In this document: piece after piece, positions 58,613 to 64,000 of the stretch
Position numbering within the stretch: position 1 is the first letter of the stretch
Layout: the number at the start of each line of letters is the position of its first letter
Assembly: GCA_015680685.1 (NCBI GenBank)
Contig: MNCI01005876.1
Location: forward strand, 161,292-225,291
Source: Gnetum montanum
Lineage: Eukaryota > Streptophyta > Gnetopsida > Gnetales > Gnetaceae
DNA length: 64,000 nucleotides
Direction: 5' to 3'
Translations under genes and position numbers: made by a program
Notes under the pieces: generated by a model
The model's database searches: none
What the model saw: only the letters and a program-made list of their open reading frames with translations
What the model was told of the DNA's origin: nothing

Positions 58613-61600
58613 ATGGCCACCAAGAATATCCTTTCAACATTGTCTCTCAGTGGACCATACAGGGAGGTGAAAAGAACAATTAATCTAGAATCCTTGGATC
58701 TAGACCTATTTGCTTATACTAACTTAATAGCCTCCGCTTAGGAAACATTAGACTAGCCTAAAAATGAAACTAAGACTTTAGATCTAGAGGTTGATAATAT
58801 CACTGAAGATCCGCTTGTTGAAGTCCCAATTACTACATTCAATGATGAAACTAGAACATTGAAATTAAGTGCCCTGCTGGACTCACAACTTGTTAGTAAC
58901 ATCACTCAAGTACTGAAAGATAACATAAAAACATTCTCATGGTCATATACCAACATGCCAGGATTAGACCCTCGAATCATCTAGCACAACATCATTCTTG
59001 ATGAAAAATTCAAATCGATGAAGCAAAAGGCATGAAAGGTTAGACCTAAGGTGGCATTAGCATTTCGTGCTAAAATCACAAAGCTCTACCAAGCTGGTTT
59101 CATTTGAGCTATTGATTATTCTGATTAGGTATCAAACATTATCATAGTCCCTAAGAAGAATGGTAGTATACGCATATGCATTGACTTCCATGATCTCAAC
59201 ACAGCCACTATAAAGGATGACTTCCCACTACCTAGCATCGATCGACTTATTAACACAACTGTTGGGCATGTACTATTATCCTTTATGGATGGATTTTTAG
59301 GATACAATCAAATAAGAATGAACCCAGAACATCAACTCAGAACAACCTTTATGACACCTTGGGGCACATTCTGCTATACGATGATGTCATTTGATCTTAA
59401 AAATGCAGGTGCTACATATCAACGAGCAATGACATATATATTTAGTGATTACATGCTCAATTTTCTCAATGATTACATTGACGACATTGTGATTAAATCT
59501 AAAACAGCTGAACAACATGCAAAAGATCTAGACCTAGTGCTTAAACGTTGTCTCAAATATGACCTTAGACTCAATCCAAAGAAGTGTGTGTTTGGTGTCA
59601 AAACAGGAAAAATTCTTGGCTTTGTAGTCTCTGGAATAGGGATACGGGTAGACCCTAATAAGGTTAAAGCAATAATTAACATGCAACCACCAAAAAACCT
59701 TACCAAACTATGTGGTCTCCAAGGTAGACTGCAATTCATTAGACGCTTTATTGAAAGGTTGACGGATAAGTTGAGACCCATGCAAAACCTATTATGAAAG
59801 AATGTGCATTTCCAATGGACTCAACAGTGCCAAGAAGTGTTCAAGAACATAAAGAAAGAGTTGGCTCAACTGCTGACCGTTTATCCCCCATAGAGTGATA
59901 AGCCCTTCTACATCTACCTTGCAACTTCTGATTCTTCCATTACATCAATGCTTTGTCAAAAATGTAAGGATGGAATCAAGATCCCTATCTATTACCTAAG
60001 CCATAGTCTAATTGCCTATGAACAATGATACAATGACATGGAGAAATCATGCCTTGCCCTCTTCTTCTCCTTGAAGAAATGGTGACATTATCTCTTCCAT
60101 AATCAAGTCTACATCATTTGCAAGAATAATGTACTCCACGCCATCACTAACAACATCTACGAGTCGAGTAGGATAGCTAGGTGGAAAGCGATGATTGCAA
60201 AGTTTGAGTTACACTATGTTGCTCAATCTTCCACAAAAGGTCAAGCAGTAGTCACACAATTGACCATCTCGCCAATGCATGATCAAGAAATGATCAACCC
60301 TGAGTTCCTTGATGAGAATGTTAATAGTATAGACACCATACCTGATAACTACGAGGCAATCCTTCATTTCGATGGAGCTTCAACTTCCCGAGGAGGAAGT
60401 GCTATGGCCATTTTAACATACCCCTCTGGAGAAATCCAACCCTTCACCTACCGATTAACCTTTCCTTGTACCAATAACGTGGTGGAATACGAAGGTCTTC
60501 TTAGAGGTCTTCAAGAAGCATTGACTTCAAGAATCGCATGTCTTGTAGTTCGAGGCAATTCACAATTAGTCATTAATCAAGTCATGGAGGTTTACACATG
60601 TAAGGATCTCCATTTGCAACCATATTGTGATTTGACCAAATATCTGCTGAAGTAATTAGTAGACGTGGATATATAGCATGTCCCTAGAAGCAAAAACACC
60701 ATTGCCAATGCACTTGCTACACTAGACCTAAACATGACACCTGAAATGTTCCATGCGTTGCCTAGCTCTATAACAAATTGTGCCAAACCTATAACCGATG
60801 TTGTCAATGAAATGTGTATAGCATTTGTTAGCACAACACATGTAATAGAATGGTACGATGACATAAAAGAGTACCTTCTACGAGGTGAACCTTCACAACA
60901 TTTGACAAATGCTCAAAAAGACGCTATGCAAAAACACTCTTGGAAATATGCGTTAATAGGAGACACCTTATGTGGCAAATCCTATGAAGGAATTCTGTTG
61001 ATGTGCGTTAGTAGCATTGATGATCACACAATTATAGAACAAGTCCACGAAGGACTTTGTGGAGGGCACATAACACCCAAAGCAATGGAAACAAAGATTA
61101 GGCACTTGGGCTACTACTGGCCACACATGGAGTACGATTCCTTCTCCAAGGTTAAAAAATGTGACATTTTCCAAAGGCATGGCAATTTAATACATGTGCC
61201 ACCTAACAAATTACACACAACACAGATCACATGGCCATTCCAAAGATGGGAATTAGACTTAATTGGACCGATAATGTGGCCATCTTTCGTAGGGCATAGC
61301 TTCATTATCACTGCAACTAAATACTTCACAAAATGGGTAGAAGCTTTTCCCCTTAGGAAGGCCACCTCTAAGCATGTTTGTACTTTCATAATAGAAAACA
61401 TTGTGACCCGTTTTGGTATTCCGATGACCATCGTTACCGACAATGGGCCATAATTCAGCAGCACGGATACTAAAAGCTTCTGTGAAAACCTAGGTATTAA
61501 ACATGAATTCTTGTCACCTTACTACCTGTAGAGCAATGGTCAAGTAGAGGCTACAAACAAAACTATCATCATGGTGCTAAAAAAGATGCTAAATTAGAGA

Positions 61601-62088
61601 AAAAGGCGATGGCATGAAAAATTAGTCTACACATTATGGGCATACAAAAAGATACATCGAACATCTACAGGTAAAACTCCTTATAATCTTGTATATGGAT
61701 ATGAAGTTGTTTTAACTTGGAGTTATAGGTTCCATTGTTGCGAATAGCTCTCTCAGGCCTACTCGATGAAAGCCAAAGCAATGAACTGCGCATTGCTGAC
61801 CTTAACTCGGTGGAGGAGAAACGTGTGCGAACACTTGATCAGATCAAGTGGTACCAGAAACAACAACGGCAATGACATAAACAAGATCTACATAAGCACC
61901 TAATTAAAGAAGGAGACCTAGTCCTTAAGGCCATCCATGAACATCCAGATAAATTCTTAGCTAACTGGGAAGAGCCTTACTTAGTCACCAAGGTGTACAA
62001 TAATGGAGCATTAAAACTTGCTGACATGGACGGGAACGAGTTCGCTAATCCTACAAATCACCTGTACCTAAAATGGTACTATGTCTGA
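58613..62088 (+). pseudogene. pol: D Tat-type pol: RT, RNase H, second RNase H, integrase
   Basis: It has its own ATG (MATKNILSTLSLSGPY). RT: FMDGFLGYNQI, FDLKNAGATYQRAM and YIDDIVIKS (the catalytic DD) at 59285-59500, ending near 59860. Connection RNase H about 59895-60250. Archaeal-type RNase H 60349-60720 with FDGAST, NNVVEYEGLLRG and RGNSQLVINQV; the aspartate expected before SQLV is asparagine. Integrase: HEGLCGGH and CDIFQRHG (zinc finger with one cysteine lost), WELDLIGPI, VTDNGP and NGQVEATNK (the D-D-E residues all visible), C-terminus NHLYLKWYYV then stop. About a dozen stops. Over 6 kb separates it from gag-pro. Confidence 0.88.
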
Positions 62089-62099
62089 TCAACCTATGG

Positions 62100-62480
62100 T
62101 ATGTAACGGTCCTAGAATCATGATCTAAAACTAATACCATAGAATGGTCCTGGCATCACGACCTAAAACTGATACCATATAATGGTCCTGGGGCTATGAC
62201 TTGAAACTAGCACCACAGAGTGTCTTGGAGTCATGATAGTAAACTAACACCATAGAGCTCCATCTGGTATGCCACTAAGCTGCCACACTTGTTCACCATG
62301 ATGTAAAAATAGCATGTAGAGTCCACTAAGACTATAAATTGCTTTTCCTTTTCACAATTTGCTACAACTATAAACTAGCAATGCACCATTCTCTACGACA
62401 CTAAAATGGCACCGTCCGAAGGCTTACAACGTGAAACTAACCCACAATAGTTCGCTAAGACTATAAACTAGTGACATCAT
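62100..62480 (+). repeat. D spacer repeats after pol
   Basis: Four units of about 58 bases with AATGGTCCTGG.ATCACGACCTAAAACTGATACCAT, then looser ACTAAACTAGC-type words. Same family of spacers as between the other modules. Confidence 0.8.
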
Positions 62481-63655
62481 CGATGATTAGGAAATACTTG
62501 AAAAGATATGTTGTTGTAATTGGCTGTACCTATTCCACAAAAACTTGCTATAATTTATGTCATGGACCCAGATGAAGCTGATGCTGTTCTATCTACTTTG
62601 AAATTGCACATGGTGGCTCCATCTCCTTGGTTATTTTCAAGTTCAAAGCACTTAGTTAACCAAATCATTTGTGGTTTTCTTGTTTTTTTGGAGTTGTGTT
62701 TGTAGGATGACACACCTGAGGTTCTCGTGCATAGATACACTTCATCATGATGACAAGGTATCACATTCCTCCTGACGCACACAACTGGGTTAATCGATCC
62801 ATTCATAAGTACATTCCCAACTCTTGATACATTCCCTATTCCTCATTACGTTTCCCTTATCCTACTCAATTACGCCCCCTAGATACATTCTACTCATCCC
62901 AAAGATCTTGATACATCATTGCACATTGTGATTCTTTAAGCAGTTGCAAAGAAAAACTTAGTACACGGTACATGATACAAATGAAAATGCATAAACATAA
63001 GCACAACACTGAAAGCAAGATCTTACAAAAAGAAAAAAAGAAAAGAAAAATAGAAAAAAAGAAGAAGAACAAAAAGATAAAAGAGAAAAATGAGCAGAAA
63101 AGATCTTCATGACCTTGGCAACATCATAGACTAGAGACCATTGGGTCTTCTTATACAAGCCCCAGTCTGGAAGGAAATTGTCTTGGAAAAATAGTTACAC
63201 TTGTGTCTCAAATGATCATGTTGCACATCATCACATGGCTTTGGCTATTTACAATGGGCTCCCATAAACACTCTACAAGAGTCTCGTTTCTCCAAAGAAC
63301 ACACCTACTATGTCTTGGTTCCAAGTCTACTAAACATTGGCTACTGACAAGGATCAAAAAGATGGCTTGTTCACTTGAGAGAATTCCCCTCCCAAAATTC
63401 CAACAACAACCACAACCCTTGATTAACTCTTGATTTCCCCAGTTACAACCAATCCCCTTGCATCTTGAAACTGCACTTCTTCAATCCCATGTACTTTTGA
63501 ACATGGTGCGATGACGTCCAGCCAAGGGCCGATGGATAATGCTTGGTACTTGGTTGGTCTTGGTGTTTTGCACTTCTTTGTTGATGCCTCTTCGGTGGAT
63601 TCCTCTAGATGTCAACAAAGAGGGGCCAATGAAACACCACTAATTTTGGCCTAAT
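62481..63655 (+). other. D: non-coding 3' interior and polypurine tract
   Basis: No gene supported; the frames 62520-62705 and 63203-63433 show no family features. A purine-rich stretch on the + strand lies at 63025-63110. AACAAAGAGGGGCC at 63613-63626 is the likely polypurine tract, followed by CACTAATTTTGGCCTAA, which also precedes the A1/A2 LTR. Confidence 0.5.
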
Positions 63656-64000
63656 ACTTTGAAGCGAGAACAACTCAGATCCTTTCTAGCTTTTGGAAGG
63701 CAAACATTTGACTAAGGAATGTAACTCATACTCAGCTTATCAAGCTAGCTTTCCCTCATCATGAGCAACTCCAACAACTCCAAAATCAAGTCAAAGATGG
63801 TCTAACTTCAACATGCACCCTCATCCTCTTCCTCAAGTTTTAGCATTCAGGAGTTCAAATTTTGGGTTAAATTGTACAAATTTTCTCACTCACGTTGTGG
63901 TCATGTTGGCAGCGTGAGTATAGCATGATCAACTTTGAGAGCCTCAAAACCGAGTTAAAATGGTCTAACTTCAACATGCAAGTCATCCTCAGGGTTCATT
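63656..64000 (+). mobile_element. D 3' LTR, first 345 bases
   Basis: Aligns with 46719-47065: ACTTTRAAG, AACAACTCAGATCCTTTC, GGCAAACATTTGA and GAGCAACTCCAA in order. The window ends inside it. Differences from the 5' LTR are frequent, so the insertion is not recent. Confidence 0.85.

Larger units (their letters stand above)
46719..64000 (+). mobile_element. Element D: giant Tat/Ogre-type Ty3/gypsy element
   Basis: 5' LTR 46719-48391, primer site 48398, gag-pro 48764-52521, spacer, antisense gene 53160-57899, spacer, pol 58613-62088, spacer, 3' LTR from 63656 to beyond the window. The interior is 15.3 kb and the whole element over 18 kb, within the range of Ogre-like elements. All domains are present but broken by stops. 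It lies inside B's 5' LTR and is the youngest layer of the nest. Confidence 0.9.

Noticed and set aside
60592-61464. Minus-strand ORFs opposite pol
   Set aside because: They are shadows of the integrase and RNase H coding frames; no splice layout or match in C supports them.

Overview
This window looks like nuclear DNA of a seed plant with a very large, repeat-rich genome. A gymnosperm or another giant-genome plant is plausible, but the sequence alone cannot settle the species. I find no convincing host gene, tRNA or rRNA. Almost everything is old, nested LTR-retrotransposon DNA: Ty3/gypsy of Tat/Ogre type, Ty3/gypsy chromovirus (Tekay/Del-like), a pol-less Ty1/copia element, and a further Ty3-like family called R here. 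Every coding region carries stops and frameshifts. Many of the stops are TAG where a related copy has a glutamine or another sense codon, the pattern expected from deamination of methylated CAG.

Layout. 1-2563: 3' part and 3' LTR of an R element (+). 2733-7790: complete pol-less copia element (-), with two about 1.15-kb LTRs and gag remnants. 7930 to about 10900: a second R element (-), placed tail-to-tail with the first. About 11200-18482: Tat element A1 (-), with spacer repeats, protease, gag, leader repeats, primer-binding site and a 2.6-kb LTR. 18483-24803: Tat element A2 (-), without pol, which shares that LTR and carries a multi-exon gene on the opposite (+) strand. About 26460-32660: A3 (-), with an LTR-like tandem array, the first exon of the same opposite-strand gene, spacer, protease and the end of gag. 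About 32850-35340: A4 (+), with LTR, primer-binding site, leader and gag start. 35450-38091: C (-), the 3' half of a Tat pol. 38092-46718: chromovirus B (-), inserted in C's reverse transcriptase. 46719 to beyond 64000: D (+), a giant Tat element (over 17 kb) inserted in B's 5' LTR.

The main discovery candidate is the gene on the antisense strand of A2 (18948-23650) and D (53160-57899). It lies between the protease and the reverse transcriptase, so gag-pro and pol are about 6 kb apart. Eight exons can be laid out in both copies, the introns have GT..AG borders at matching places, and the predicted proteins align end to end (roughly 1,000 residues). I recognise no known domain. Spacers on both sides carry short degenerate repeats with an AGTTTAA/TTTAAACT core, and the same motif recurs at the module junctions of every Tat copy here. 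A second shared feature is an approximately 188-bp tandem unit in the LTRs. Each unit carries a dyad whose symmetry is kept although its sequence differs between elements.
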